Origin: Gerris lacustris
Lineage: Eukaryota; Arthropoda; Insecta; Hemiptera; Gerridae
NCBI GenBank assembly: GCA_951217055.1
Contig: OX578276.1
Span: forward strand, 113,057,313 to 113,121,312
Length of the DNA: 64,000 nt
Direction: 5' to 3'
Below are positions 21,299-33,519 of the stretch, one piece after another (position 1 is the first letter of the stretch; each line of letters begins with the position of its first letter). The position numbers were made by a program, and so were the translations under genes. Below the pieces are notes generated by a model, which searched no databases, was not told the origin of the DNA, and was given only the letters and a program-made list of their open reading frames with translations.

Positions 21299-21705
21299 TC
21301 TACGATGAGTTGTCTGCTGATTGATTTCATTGGCTCGTCGTAATCTCGTGGACTTAGCAGCTGTACTCTTAACTTTAACTGATAAATTTGATTTTCTTTT
21401 GCGTGGCATATTAAATATCTATTAACTTTTTTAAAGAAATTAACTTTTATCTAATACTGATAACTTCTTGTATGTACCTAACATTATTAAAAAAAATAAG
21501 TCAAAACAATTAAATGTCATAATAGTAATTTCTGTGTCATTTTTTCCAGACCTTTAAGAATGACTTTTAAATTTTTTAAAATAGCCTAGATCATGCCCTG
21601 AAGAATAAGCTTTCTGATAAAAAAAGACTCATTAAAATCTGTTCAGCCGTTCTTAAGTTATAAGCTAACAGACAGACAAACATTCTGATTTATATATTAA
21701 TAAGA

Positions 21706-22390
21706 TTTGAAGTTTGGCGGTATTTTGACAGATGTAAACAAACTTTGACGTCATCAAAATTATCGCACTAATGAATAATTATATTCACTTATAACTTTTA
21801 AACGAATTAATAGAATTTCATATGGGGTTTTTTATATTTGTTCCTTAATTTTTTCCGGTTCCAACAATATGCTATAAGTCAAAAACCTATATGTAATTTC
21901 AGTATTATTAACCGTCAAAGTTTAAAAAATCAAAAATTGATAACTTCAAAATGGCGGCCAAAAACAAAATGAAATTTAGTGGGCTTGTTTGTCATACAGA
22001 GAGGTACATTCGAGCCAAATTTCAACTCGATCAGGACCATTTTCGATTTATTACGATTTTTTTAAATTTTTGCTGACTCAGCAAACTGGGTTCAAGATGG
22101 CGGAAAAAGTTGATTTTCCGGGCGGCACAACTACAGGTTAGGACTGATTTTTCCACCAAGTTTCAACTCTCTAGGTTAAATACCTTGGGCGCTACGATGA
22201 TAACACACATACACACATACATACGTCATGCTGAAAACCACTCAGGAGGTCTTTAAAACACCTAAAACGGATAATTCCGTTGAAATCTCGAAAAAAAAAA
22301 TTCTGTTGAAAACAATAATTTTCCTACTATTAGTAGTGAGGAAAAGTAAAAACATAAAATTTATAATAATAATAAAAATATTATATATAT
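21706..22390. repeat. Probable transposon-derived sequence
   Basis: Non-coding DNA with AACTTCAAAATGGCGGCCAA and AAGATGGCGG motifs and an ACACACATACACACATACAT terminal-style motif near 22205. The texture is that of dispersed repeats, but I see no partner copy in the window that would define its ends. Confidence 0.35.
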
Positions 22391-22400
22391 GTACATGATA

Positions 22401-22972
22401 GTCCAGGAGATAGCGTGCAAAAAAGTGTCTGACTAACATCAAGCTAGAATGTTGTATACAAGTTAATCGTTTAGCGACTTTTAAGCATATGTGGTCGGCT
22501 ATATTCGTCTGCGGGACATAGCTTGGCAATAGGCATTTGAAAAAAACAAAATTGTGGAGAGCGGCCATGTCCTGCCAATTACGGTGGACAGTATGATTTT
22601 CATGATCCTGAGTACAGAATTAGTTAGTAGACCAAAAATCAAGTCGATGTTATTTTCACACTTGCGATAGGTTATTTATTCAAATATTACTAAAAATCAA
22701 CGTGGTCACCTGTCAAGGGAAGAACTAACATCAACTTGATTTTCGGTCTACTAACTAATTCTGTACTCAGGATCATGAAAATCACATTGTCCACCACAAG
22801 TGGTGAGACATGGCCGCTGTTGTTTGTTTTTTTCAAACGTCTATTGCCAAGCTATGTCCCGCAGACGAACTTAACCGACCACATATTCATAAAAGGCGCT
22901 AAAAGATTGACTTGTATACAAAATTCTAGCTTGATGTTAGTCAGACACTTTTTTGCACGCTATCTCCTGGAC
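22401..22972. mobile_element. Foldback MITE, 572 bp, TA-flanked
   Basis: Both ends read GTCCAGGAGATAGCGTGCAA inward. The first 50 bp are a perfect inverted match and the arms stay similar for about 250 bp each (left 22401-22652, right about 22724-22972). The flanks are TA on each side, as for Tc1/mariner-type MITEs. Apparent ORFs of 108 and 85 codons are just the two arms read in opposite directions. A solo arm lies at 24229. Confidence 0.88.
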
Positions 22973-23179
22973 TATGAAAATTATATTTTGTAAAATATTA
23001 ATGTCAAAACTTCAAATATAAGAAACATTTTAGATGTTTCCTAATTAAATTAAAAGGGTGAAACAGGACAAAGAGGCTACAAGGTCAGGAATAAATGTCT
23101 CAAAAATCTTTCAAAAACTTAATTCTTTTTATAGCAAATTGATGCGGGCATTTTTTTGAATGATGTATAGTAAACATTA

Positions 23180-24228
23180 ATAAAATGTTAAAACTGAGGT
23201 ATTTTGAGTAGCTTCGAAGCTGCGAGCAACTCAATCCGAAAGGAAAATAACGATAGCAGTGCATTAGTCACAATCGAGTGGTTAGGTTTAATTATAAGAC
23301 CATAAGGAGGAGGAGAGGATGAGACTATTAGAGAAGGCCACTTACACAATTAGGAGCAAGAAAGAGGGAGTCTACTGGGGAAGGAAACTCACTAAGAATT
23401 AGTTATCAATGAATGTGGAGTGGATAAAAAAAGCCGGGTAGTAAAGAACGAGATGTCACGTATAGAGGAGCTGTAATGTACGTGCCATGTTCATCCGGTA
23501 GGATAGAGCCGCGATTCTCAGGCACCCAGATACGGATGGACGGTCACGGCCAGGAGTCAACAGCCGACAGATATGAAATCATCCGCAATGACAGCAATTT
23601 CACAAGAACGAACAGAGCTCACCGTCAATGAAACAACTATACATGATAGCCGTACTTTTCGAATGGTTTAAGGGAAAAATGGAGAGAGAAGGAGACGAGA
23701 AAAAGTGAACTACAACAAAATATTTTTTAAAGGAAAGCACGTTTTGAAAGCTAATTCACTAACTTTGCCATTATTAACCTTGATAAATAAATGCACTAAA
23801 ATCAAATAAAAACTCCTAATAAAGCAATCAATTTAGAATTAATTTTAGTAAAATAAAAATGCAGAGGAATTAGTTACATTATTATAGAAGAAAAGATACA
23901 TTAGCTATTAAATGAAAATTATTAACTGTAAAAAATACTGTATTTAAATATAATAATAAAACATTAATAATAATCATAACCAATACTTAGTATGAACGTT
24001 TTAGTACTTTCAAACGAAAAGTATTAAAATTAAATAATAGTCAGCAATTAATGTGGCGCATAGTGTCCGTACATCATCCGTGCCGTACTTAACTTTCTTT
24101 TGAATTTACATCTTCATTTATTTTTACGAATAAAAGTATCAATTTAGCAATATTAATTATCAGTGGGCTACTTTTCGACAAACTATCCAAATTTATTGTA
24201 AATCAGATAAGAACTATTAAAGATATTA
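23180..24228. other. GC-richer unique island, then AT-rich DNA
   Basis: From 23,210 to 23,710 the DNA is unique, purine-rich and better balanced in GC, with no ORF or transposon motif. The remainder is AT-rich with nothing recognisable. Confidence 0.35.
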
Positions 24229-24517
24229 GTCCAGGAGATAGCGTGCAAAAAAGTGTCTGACGAACATCAAGCTAGAATTTTGTATACAAGTCAATCTTTT
24301 ACCGCCTTTTAAGAATATGTAGTCGGCTAAGTTCGTCTGCGGGACATAGCTTGGCAGTAGGCGTTTGGAAAAAATAAACTGGTGGATAGCGGCCATGTCT
24401 CACCAATTATGGTGGACAATGTGATTTTCATGATCCTGAGTACAGAATTAGTTAGTAGACCAAAAATCAAGTCGATGTTATTTTAACACTTGATAGGTTA
24501 GTTATTCAAATATTTCT
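24229..24517. mobile_element. Solo arm of the 22401 foldback family
   Basis: It is a direct copy of the left arm and loop edge of the element at 22401 (GTCCAGGAGATAGCGTGCAA through GTCGATGTTATTTT and the following TTATTCAAATATT). The opposite arm is missing. It is preceded by TA. Divergence from the first copy is low. Confidence 0.85.
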
Positions 24518-25450
24518 CCGAATAAATGTGGACATTTGTTGATTAATTGGCTAATGCAGACAATTATGTAAAACTTTTAATTAATTATTAGTATTGTCGT
24601 CGAAAATTCAGCTTTAGTAGTCAGGAAATAATGGGTCAAATAAAGCTTACAAGATTTGACCTAGACACAGATAAGTGAAGCTTAATAAAAGCGAGTAAAA
24701 AGTAAATTTAATTCATAAATCTACAACAAATTAATTAAGCTGAATTTGTAGATATATAAAACAAAAGAAGTAAAACATATTTTTACTACAACCACCAAAG
24801 AAAATTTTTCCACCTGGCTAAGGCTAACAACCGTAAAGATCAACTAGAAATGCAGAGGTCATATCGAGCTAAGAAATGATTTTGAAAGATCAGGAATGAG
24901 TGAAAGAAACGCGGAAAGAGACGCTACGGTCACGGACCGGTGAACTGGGCATCCCTTCAAACTGAGACCCCAGGGTCACAGTTAGCTTGCCTCGCCCGCC
25001 CACAATCTATCTATTCGGGCATTACGCCTTTATCTCAATCCTTCTCATAAGAGTTGAGAGACATGAAATTTGGAAGTTAGTTCATTTATAACAGAAACGA
25101 ATTTAGTAAAAGGATTTTCCTATGATCATGATCCAATGATATCACCTATGACGATATATTATTATCCTATGATGATCCTGTGTAATCACTAATAACAGAT
25201 TTTTCCAAATTTGGTCCAGAAAGAGAAGGGGGGGGGGGGGTCATAGCTATAGGAGGGTGAATTAGAAGATAATAATGCCCCACCTAATTAGGGGAAGTCC
25301 AGATAATCGGGGGGTCATATTTTAGGCATTGGAAATGGTTTTACACAAAAGCAAAAAAACAACAACATTAATTTCTCTGGAATAAAGGTAACTACTCATA
25401 ACAACTGATCCTAAGACAATACAAATTATTAGGCAATTTATATATATATA

Positions 25451-26362
25451 CTCGCCGGTCTTGGCTGGCCTGCGGCCAGCCTTTGCCCGTCGAGTGGCCA
25501 GGTACTTGTATATATGAGGGGATATATGCCAGGTACTTGTATAGTAGTTTGTACTTGCAATATCTGGTGATGTTATAGGAGGTAGTGGGATGTTGTAGCC
25601 AGGTGGGTTAATTTGTCATTTATAGACTGCGAATTATACAGTTATAATTCGCAGTCTATAAATGACAAAGTAAACAAACATTGCAAAGGTAAGAAAGCGA
25701 TTGACGTCTAGAGAAGCTGAGCTAGTATCTTAGGCTGTGGAGTTGAAGAGGATATTGAGTAAGGTGGGGCGACAGGAGAGACGGGAGGGGATGGGAGAGT
25801 CGGACATATTCCCTGTAACCAACGTTTTTCGGAGAAACAAAGCCTTCAACATACGCCAAATGTTAGCGCACATATAATAAATTTAATAAAAAAAAAACAG
25901 CAACTTAATTGTAAAAATCGCTATATATAAACAGTTATTTTCCATTTTACCCCCTCAAAACTAAAAATAACACAAAAAAACTCATAGACACTCTTCATTT
26001 AGATAAGATAAAAGACACTCATAGACACTCTTCATTTATATAAGATGTAGTTATACACATTTTTCCATTTTACCCCCTCCTAAATGAAAATATGACAAAA
26101 CTGTACATAACAACAATTACTGTACTTTTAAAGACCTTTTCAACGATGTGCATCATTAAAAGTATTCATTACTTTGACATTTGTACCCCGTACCCCTGGG
26201 TACAAAAATAAAAATTTCGCAAAATCCTTTCTTAGTGGATGCCTATGATATGAACCGAGTATATCCTCAAAATTTTAAGACTCTCGGCTAAGCAGATTTT
26301 GCTGTGCGTTGATTCTATGTCAGTCAGTCAGTCAATCAGGACATTGCCACTTATATTATAGA
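25451..26362 (-). mobile_element. Helitron-like non-autonomous element
   Basis: On the minus strand it starts TCTATAATATAAGTGGCAAT at 26362 with host A before it, continuing into the CTGATTGACTGACTGACTGA repeat common at Helitron 5' ends. It ends with a perfect hairpin GGCTGGCC-GCA-GGCCAGCC (25463-25481), 12 bases and CGAG|T. The end tetranucleotide CGAG departs from the CTRR consensus by one base. A stretch inside (about 25920-26230) matches 40780-41110 in reverse, showing a dispersed family. No coding sequence is present. Confidence 0.55.
25612..25669. repeat. Perfect 27-bp stem hairpin
   Basis: The sequence from 25612 to 25638 is the exact reverse complement of 25643 to 25669, with a 4-nt loop (CAGT). 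It lies inside the Helitron-like element. Confidence 0.95.
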
Positions 26363-26558
26363 TATTTGGTACTCTTTAGTACTATATATTATGCGTGTTC
26401 TTAAGTTACAATTAAAAGAGTGTTAAACAGTTTGAGAGCTGACAATCAACTAAACTTATATTTTGACATTTGTAAACAAACAATGAAATAATCAAAATAC
26501 ACTAAATAAAAATCAACAAAAATATAACTAAGAAAATGAAAATTATAAAGTATCCACA
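26363..26558 (-). repeat. Probable LTR part and polypurine tract of the Gypsy relic
   Basis: Downstream of the integrase reading frame on the minus strand a purine run AGGGGGGGAG (26561-26571) looks like a polypurine tract. TGTGGATAC begins directly after it, as an LTR start would. The LTR would be interrupted at 26362 by the Helitron-like element. The second LTR is not in the window, so this is inference from position. Confidence 0.5.
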
Positions 26559-26623
26559 TACTCCCCCCCTAGTGACAACGTACTAATTGATGGTACTATT
26601 TGGGGTACTTGTAGATGTCATTT

Positions 26624-27274
26624 TTAGTCCTTAAATAAGAAAGCCGGTTTTAACCGATCGACTGTTATCTTTTGATTTCCTCCTGGCATTTCTAGTTCAA
26701 AATATTTTTCTTTCCGATCGATTACCTTGAAAGGTCCATTGTATCTAGGTTGTAGTGGTTTTCGAACTGCATCATATCGAACAAACACGTATTTTGATTT
26801 GTTTAGTTCTGGATGGATAAAAATGTTGTGCTTTGCATGATGTTTATCTCTAACTGGTCTCAGAGCTTTTACTTTTTCTCTTAAACGGTAGAGTAAGTTT
26901 GGTACGTCAGTTTTGTCTTCGGGTATTTCCTGTAAGAAATCCGCTGGTAGTCGGATGTTTTCACCGTAGGTTAACTCGGCAGCAGTTGTCGCATAATCCG
27001 GGATTACGTAGGATCTTAGCCCCAACATGACTAGTGGTAACTTGATTACCCAATCGTCAGTCATCTGAGCTTTTAGTGCTGACTTCAAATTTCGGTGCCA
27101 TCTTTCGATTTTACCATTTGCGGCTGGATGGTATGCCGTTGTCATTATGTGGTGAATTCCCAAATTAAGTGTGAGTTGTTTGAATAACTTACAGTCGAAT
27201 TGTCTGCCTCTGTCTGTAGTTATATACTTTGGAATGCCGAATCTTGAAATCCAGGTTGTCATAATAGCCTTTGC
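26624..27274 (-). pseudogene. Ty3/Gypsy integrase C-terminal fragment
   Basis: A 212-codon frame shows the second half of a retroelement integrase core: [19 protein letters not shown] with the second catalytic Asp, then [20 protein letters not shown] with the catalytic Glu. Next comes the GLRS segment of the core end. The C-terminal domain follows, with [20 protein letters not shown] and the VDRLKPAF end typical of Ty3/Gypsy pol. The first catalytic Asp, the zinc-binding HHCC domain, RT and RNase H are missing. The frame meets a TAA directly upstream (near 27275) followed by unrelated A-rich DNA, so the copy is 5'-truncated. The retained frame is uninterrupted, suggesting recent insertion. 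Integrase would join the cDNA copy to host DNA. Confidence 0.92.
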
Positions 27275-30200
27275 TTAAGAATTTAGAGTTTTTTTTGTAC
27301 CAGTGAATAAGTCTATAAAAAAAAAAAAAAAAAAAAATCAAATACAACAAATGCCGTAAGTATAAGACTGAGCTCGTTTTCTTTTAGTTCGATTTCTAAA
27401 AGTAGTAAAACAAGAATGAAAAATAAGAGCATTATAAAGAAAAGAACTTCTTTCAAAAGAGCTAAAGAAATCCAAGTAAGATACTTATCACAAGGGACAG
27501 GTCGTATAGAGAAAGATAAGGCAGGAGGAACAGGGCTTGACAGGGTGTCCGACAGTCACTAACAACAAGCACCAGATTCCTGTACTAAAATTAACTGAGA
27601 CAAGGACGCATAAATTGAAAACTAACAATATGTTGTGTTGTGGCTGGGTAATAATCAGCCTCCTCTCAGACCCTTTAAAGATAATTGAGACCTCCATAAA
27701 CAAAAAGAAAAAAGCGACAAACTTAAAAAAAAAACGAGATCAATGTCTGGTAGTAAAATAGATAATGGACAATAAGGAGCCAATTAACACCTCTAAATGT
27801 GTCCATAAAGTAGACGTCTGAAAGAATATATTTTCTCGCACTAATAAATAAATGTCTAAAAAATAAATGTTTTTTTTTTTAATCGAATATTCGAACTTTA
27901 AAAGAAAAAGAACTCTATGCATTTACACTTATAATGGCTTTTATAAAATTAAAATTAGAACAAATGTATAATTATACTACATCAATGAAGCAAATGTTAA
28001 CTTATAAAGGTATCCTGTTTTTTTTTTTATAAATATACATACCTAAAAAATAGTACACATAAAATTAACAAAACGATACTATTGATTAATAAATAATTTA
28101 GTTTATGAAATAAATAAATAAATAATAATGACATACGAAAAATATGAATACGCATTCTTCCTATGAAGTAATTTGCTCTTGAATGAGGCGTAGAATTAAT
28201 TGCCTTACATCTTATTATCTCCCTTTTCTATCACTTCAAAATAAATAAAGATAATTTAATTAATAAAAAGATATAAAGAATTAATTATCATAATACAAAA
28301 AGTTTCAAGATGAACGAACATAATTCGACCGAGAGGATGCAAGGCCTTGTTTATATATCGATGTTTCATAAGAGATTCCTCTACTGGTCGAGTCAAATCA
28401 ATCTCCCAAGAGCTCCCCGCTAAGCAAACCGGAGGAAACAAGACTTACGATATCATTCCCAATCTATTCTTTCAAGACCATAATAGGAATACAAACAAGT
28501 TTTGGTTTCTTTCTCTACTCGGTTATCGAAGACGAAAAAAAGGAAGACGGCATGAGGAATTTCTCATTTGAATAAATTCGAAACGGAGAGAGAATGTCAA
28601 GATGCTTTTTTTTATTGTTAAAAGTAAGAGGAAAAATAAAAAAAATAATACTAAAAAAAAAACAAAAAAAAAAAAAAACAAAGAAAATCTTTTAATCTTT
28701 AAATAGGATTAGAAATGGAATGACATTGCCGAGAAGGTGTGTGTATAGGTTTCACTAAACACACCAGGGGGGGATAATCGCTTTTAAAATAATCGGAATT
28801 GGATAAACATTATAGGACAACACTTTAATTCTTTTTTTTTTTTGCCCCAGAAGTCGGATAAATATAGAAAAGGATGTGGGTGGTATTACTACGGCTTGTA
28901 GAGATGAGGATCAGAAAATTCAACTCTCAGGTTATTTTCAAAACTTGAGACGCTTCAATGAACATACAAACAACGGCTTTTATTGTAATTTATGATGTAT
29001 ATAAAAAAACTGGGAGAGAAAAAAAAATCTAAACAAAAAAGTTCTAAAAAAAAATAGACAAGGCCCTAAACTAAAATTAATTAATAACTCACTAAAACAA
29101 TCTTGGCAATTAATAGTTCAATATTGTAGCTGTTAAATGTTATGTCCTGCGTTGTCATTAATGCTTTAATTTTAGTATTTTTTTATAACAAAACGAATTC
29201 ATTGAAGGGCAGTCAATACTACAATTCTCAAAAAACGTTCAAATCAGCCTATTTTTACATCTTTTTAAAAATAGAAACAAATATAAGAAATTAGCACACA
29301 TAAAAAATACAGCCCACTATGAATACCTAAGTTTGTATTAATTATTATATTGAAAATAAAGTTCCTAAATATGAGAATATTATATTCTAAAATAGAGTAA
29401 ATAAAAGCACTGCAACATTCTCATATGTCGTAAGTTTGTTTATTTTGATATATTATTTAAGTTAGGTATATTAAAATGCTTCATTTGAAGTAATATTTTT
29501 CTTCATAGTATTAACTGCTCTACACTAAAACTAATTCATTTGATCAGTTTGTAAAAAAAAAACACCTACTTAAATTAAAATATTTTACAACGCGGGACAA
29601 ACAGTTTAACAGTTAAGATGTCATTGTGTTAAAGCAAAGGTAATGTGAAAAAATAAATAAAAGGGAAAGAAAGGACTAGGCGATGGAGTCAGGTGGGAAG
29701 ACATCTATTGCCAGGGGGTAAAGGAGTTCTCTCAGGAATGGCTATCATTTACTGTGCCAGTCTCTTCGGGTTAATGATTCCACCAAGGAACAACTGTTTT
29801 CAGCGGTCATAAAGATAAAGCGACGATAATTTCACAGTGCAAAGGCAATAAAGCTTAACTATCCTCGAATCTACATAATACCATAATATTTACATTCATT
29901 AGTTAACACTTGGAGGGATCCTGAATTTTATTACCTATTTAGGGAATTAATCGGTCATAAGGGTTATTTTAAATAAATGACTCCTTCCAAAACCAATTTA
30001 GCGCATAAAATATTAGGATAAAATTATTATCTGCCTTTTAATTTTATCAAAAAACAACGTGTTATTTAATAAAGTTTTTTTTTTCTTTTTATTGTTCTAC
30101 TTTTTTAATTAAATTATATTGCGTGACATGAATTAACTACTGACTATAAATTACTTATAGTATTAATATGATGTCTAACTATTAATTTATATGTATTTAG

Positions 30201-33200
30201 CTACCTATAATCACTATCCTCTTAGATTTTTTATTTAAGTAGTTTACAACAGTCGCGTACTGCAAATAAGTGATATATAACTAAAAAAATAATTACTTTG
30301 ATTCTTAAAAGGTTTAAAGTATATTTACGATAGAGATTTTTTAGTATAGCTAAGCATACAGAGTATAAAGGAGATTACGGTGATTCAGTGTAACTGAAAT
30401 CAGTGAAATCAATGTTTGATTATTACATAGTGAGGAGATCAAATATAAATCAAGGATAGCCTCCGATATATATGTGCGAAAGAAAAACAGACAAGAAAGA
30501 CCTTAGACAAATTATATCGGCGTCTAATTAAAAAGGAAATTGTTTAACAGTGCCAGATAGTTCAGAAGCAGAAGACTTAGAACAATTTCCATAAATTAAT
30601 TCTCACAAGATAATCATCTATCTTTGAATAGATATTATGTTTTATTAGAGACAATTAGCTTATACAAGGGTCGAGTTCGGACATGTAGGATCCGGCCCCC
30701 TTTACTTATTAACTCCGCTCTCTTGTTCTCTCAGCATTTACCGATTATTCTCTAAGAACTTTTTTTTCCTCCATCTCTTCTTCTCCCGCAAGATAATTCG
30801 TGTAAGTGAGAAGAAGTGTTTCACAGGGGATTTTTGATTAATTATCCTTTCCTACAACTTCTTCCAGTTTACTCGGCGAAAGGAAAGGGCAAGTTTAGGG
30901 AACAAAAATAATAATAAACTCAACAAAAAGTTTTCCTTTAATTTTCTTTTTTCCTCCCAGTTCTTTGAAACAGTTCGTCGATTCAACCCAATTACAAGGT
31001 CATAAAAATATTTTTAAAAAATAAATTAAAATTACGCAAAAATACTAGTTTCTGATCGGTGAGAAAACGGGGGGGGGGGGGGGTTTCCAAGTTTTCGTTT
31101 CCAGTGCTTTAGTCCATTCGTTCTTATACTGAAGAGGTGTTTTAACTTAATATTACAGAATGGCCTTTTTCTTTTTTAAACGCTTCCATACATCACAAGC
31201 CGGTACAACGTTATGCTTCTCTTCATTGCACCCTCAGCTCCTCTTTATTCATGTTTTAAAACTTTTAATAGTTTCGGCCGAGGACCTGAGTGGGAAAAAT
31301 ATATTTGTACCTCCCGTGTGGCCTTTTAAACAAGTTGTCACCCTCATTTGTATTACAAGTGTTAATTTTTATTAAACTCGACTTTTATTTAGCGGCTCTA
31401 TTTAACTGAAATAAGTTTTCATGTCACAACGTTTATTATTTACATTGGTAAAATATGTTTAACGTAAACATCAAAACCAATTTAAACATTTTCTTCTTTA
31501 TAAATGAGGAATAGTTCGACTTGTACGTATTTTAAAAAAAGGATACAAAGAGACTAAATATTACTTGAGGATAGTAAACACGGTGGTTTACATTCGAGCC
31601 ATTATTTAAAACTTAAGAGAAACAAATGCACAGTAGCTTTCAGACAATATCGACGATCCAACAGCACCCATAAACACGGGCAAAAGAAGAATCGTTAAAA
31701 CGCCTTCCACTGCTTAAAAAATAGAACGTGTCTTAAACGAATTTTGAAGCGGAATAAGGTGAGGCTATAGTAAAGTAGTTTAAAATACGTGCGGGAAGAG
31801 TACATTACAAGGGTTTGCTTATGTTTCATATAAGGTGGCGGAGCCGGCTGCGGTCGGTCGTCGGTAGGCTCTCTCGAGTTTATCGTATTAATTCAGGAGA
31901 AGGGTGGAATGAGATATGTAGACTCGAGCTTCTCCCAGTACAGTTGTGAATAATAAAGACTAAGGTATTCCTTGTTTGGCTAGGACCCTTCCTTCTAGCC
32001 CGGGCACCTCAGCAAAAATTTATCTGGTCGGTGTCGTTCGGTAGGTGCTCCCGGCGGAGTGGGGAATTTGTGAGGCCTCGACTGAGAGCCTGTCCCCCAG
32101 CACCTCTCGACTCGGGCCCGAGGAAATAAAGGACAGTAGTTTATTGGACGGTCTGTGAAAGCCCCGTGAGCACTTCCACCAGACTGCAATTCTGCCGGCA
32201 AAATGGAAACTCAACGATATATGAGATCGTACGTTGCCAACCCTCCAACACCCTCTTTCCTCCACTGAATTATTTGTGACAAGATAACTGAGTAAGAATA
32301 CAAGCTATAGATAGTTCAAGAACAGAGGTTCAAGTAAAGTTAAAATGAAAAAGATAAACGAAATAATTTAAATGCAACCGAATTAAGAAAGGACAATTGC
32401 TAACAAATTTCTATTTTACTGCTATAAAAAAAGAAACCAAGTATAATAATAAATATTGCATAACATTATTTATGGGAAAAAAACTTTTTGCCATAATCCA
32501 TTTAAAGGTAAGTTTCTTAATTTATAATAAATAAAAAAGTAACTATGCGAAACAATAATATATAATCTTATATAAACAGATAACAAAGAAATTATGATAA
32601 TAGTATAATGAGATATGTTAAAAACTAGAAATTAAATATCATAGTAAATAATAAACTGTCAGAAAAACGAGTCTATGATTGTGGGCTAGCAATTAAATGT
32701 TATCAAACATAGTTAAGAAAAAAAAAACCTTGGTGATATTTAATTAAAACAATTGAGAAATTTGTTTTAAATGCGATAAGGAGGAAACAAACTAACGAGT
32801 TAAGTATGACTGATAGATAACCAGTCCTGCAAAGATACATCCTGTCAAATTTGACAAGGACATAAGAGATATTAGACAAGGTAAATTATAGACAACTGAT
32901 AAAACTGGGGCCACAGTGTGCTCTAAAATAAGAAACTCAAAAGAAAAATGGGCTACTGATATGGTCAAGGGAAATAAGAAAAAACCAAACCGGACAACAG
33001 AATACTTTTCCCACCAAACTTATTTTATATGATTGTACTCTATTATCGTGCAAAGCCCTAAAGTTAAGAAGTAATATAATAGGAGATATAGAAGTAGGAC
33101 ATATAGGAGAGAGAAAGATACTATCGCTATAGTAAGGATTGATTGGTAAAAAAATGTCTCTAATCAATGATTATAACAAATTCAACAGGTCAAGTCAGTC

Positions 33201-33289
33201 TAAACTATGAGATTCTCTTATACTAAATACAACCTTTGTACATAAGTTACAGTTTATGTCTTTACTTTGGTACATAAACTCGGAAAGTG
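27275..33289. other. No gene seen; AT-rich with GC-richer islands
   Basis: About 6 kb without a recognisable gene or transposon end. A runs occur at 27318 and 28655-28678, and a G run near 31070-31082. GC-richer unique islands lie at about 27,480-27,700, 28,300-28,560 and especially 31,840-32,270. ORFs there are short, overlap on both strands and show no domains. Confidence 0.4.
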
Positions 33290-33358
33290 TTACCAAAAAG
33301 CGACACCAAAAAGCGTTACATAAGCATTACCAAAAAACGACACCAAAAAGCGTTACAT
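33290..33358. repeat. Two-copy tandem repeat, 37-bp period
   Basis: TTACCAAAAAGCGACACCAA..GCGTTACAT at 33290 is repeated at 33327 with one change. Confidence 0.85.
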
Positions 33359-33519
33359 GAAAATGGCTCACTGTCTTGCAGACTCGTATGCAAGCAATTT
33401 CCATTGAATTAAACATTTTTTAATCTTAGTTCTGCCGAAATTTAGTAAAGAAGCACAAAAATTATATGAAATAAATAGATAAGTATATTAGTTTCATTTT
33501 ATTAAAGTAATGTCGGTAT

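Larger units (their letters stand above)
19905..21409 (-). pseudogene. Helitron Rep/helicase N-terminal region, broken
   Basis: The frame starts at 21409 with MPRKRKSNLSVK followed by STAAKSTRLRRANEINQQ and RASESTEEREQR, the Arg/Glu-rich repeats that open insect Helitron proteins. After the array and the MITE it resumes at about 20197 with MSRAKESVEAYVSR, then AAMNYDANIDDANHALVKLG and KMSKLC. A one-base slip in a T run near 20005 puts the next piece in another frame: CKALKWYDEPPGICCSSGKV followed by SLPCIEAPPEPL (to about 19909). These last motifs are the zinc-binding-type segment (CxxCxALxxxxEPPGxCCxxGKVxLPxxxxPPEPL) conserved just before the Rep domain. Frameshifts and the MITE insertion show it is inactive. 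Confidence 0.85.
19210..21705 (-). mobile_element. Helitron with both ends recognisable, decayed
   Basis: On the minus strand the element starts TCTTATTAATATATAAATCA at 21705, preceded by host A. It ends with a hairpin CCGTGC-GAA-GCACGG (19223-19237), nine spacer bases and CTAG (19210-19213), followed by host T. That is the full Helitron signature: 5' TC, subterminal hairpin, CTRR 3' end, insertion between A and T, no target duplication. It carries the N-terminal part of a Rep/helicase ORF (19905-21409), a tandem array and an inserted hAT MITE (20302-20944). The Rep catalytic HUH motif and the helicase domain are not present, so the element is non-autonomous through deletion. Confidence 0.85.

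Noticed and set aside
22242..22993. Two ORFs with similar peptides on opposite strands
   Set aside because: They are the two arms of the foldback element read in opposite directions.
25861..26558. A full 698-bp LTR with TGTTA..CCACA ends
   Set aside because: Most of the interval is explained by the Helitron-like element (25451-26362), and part of it recurs alone at 40780. The TG/CA ends were therefore coincidental.
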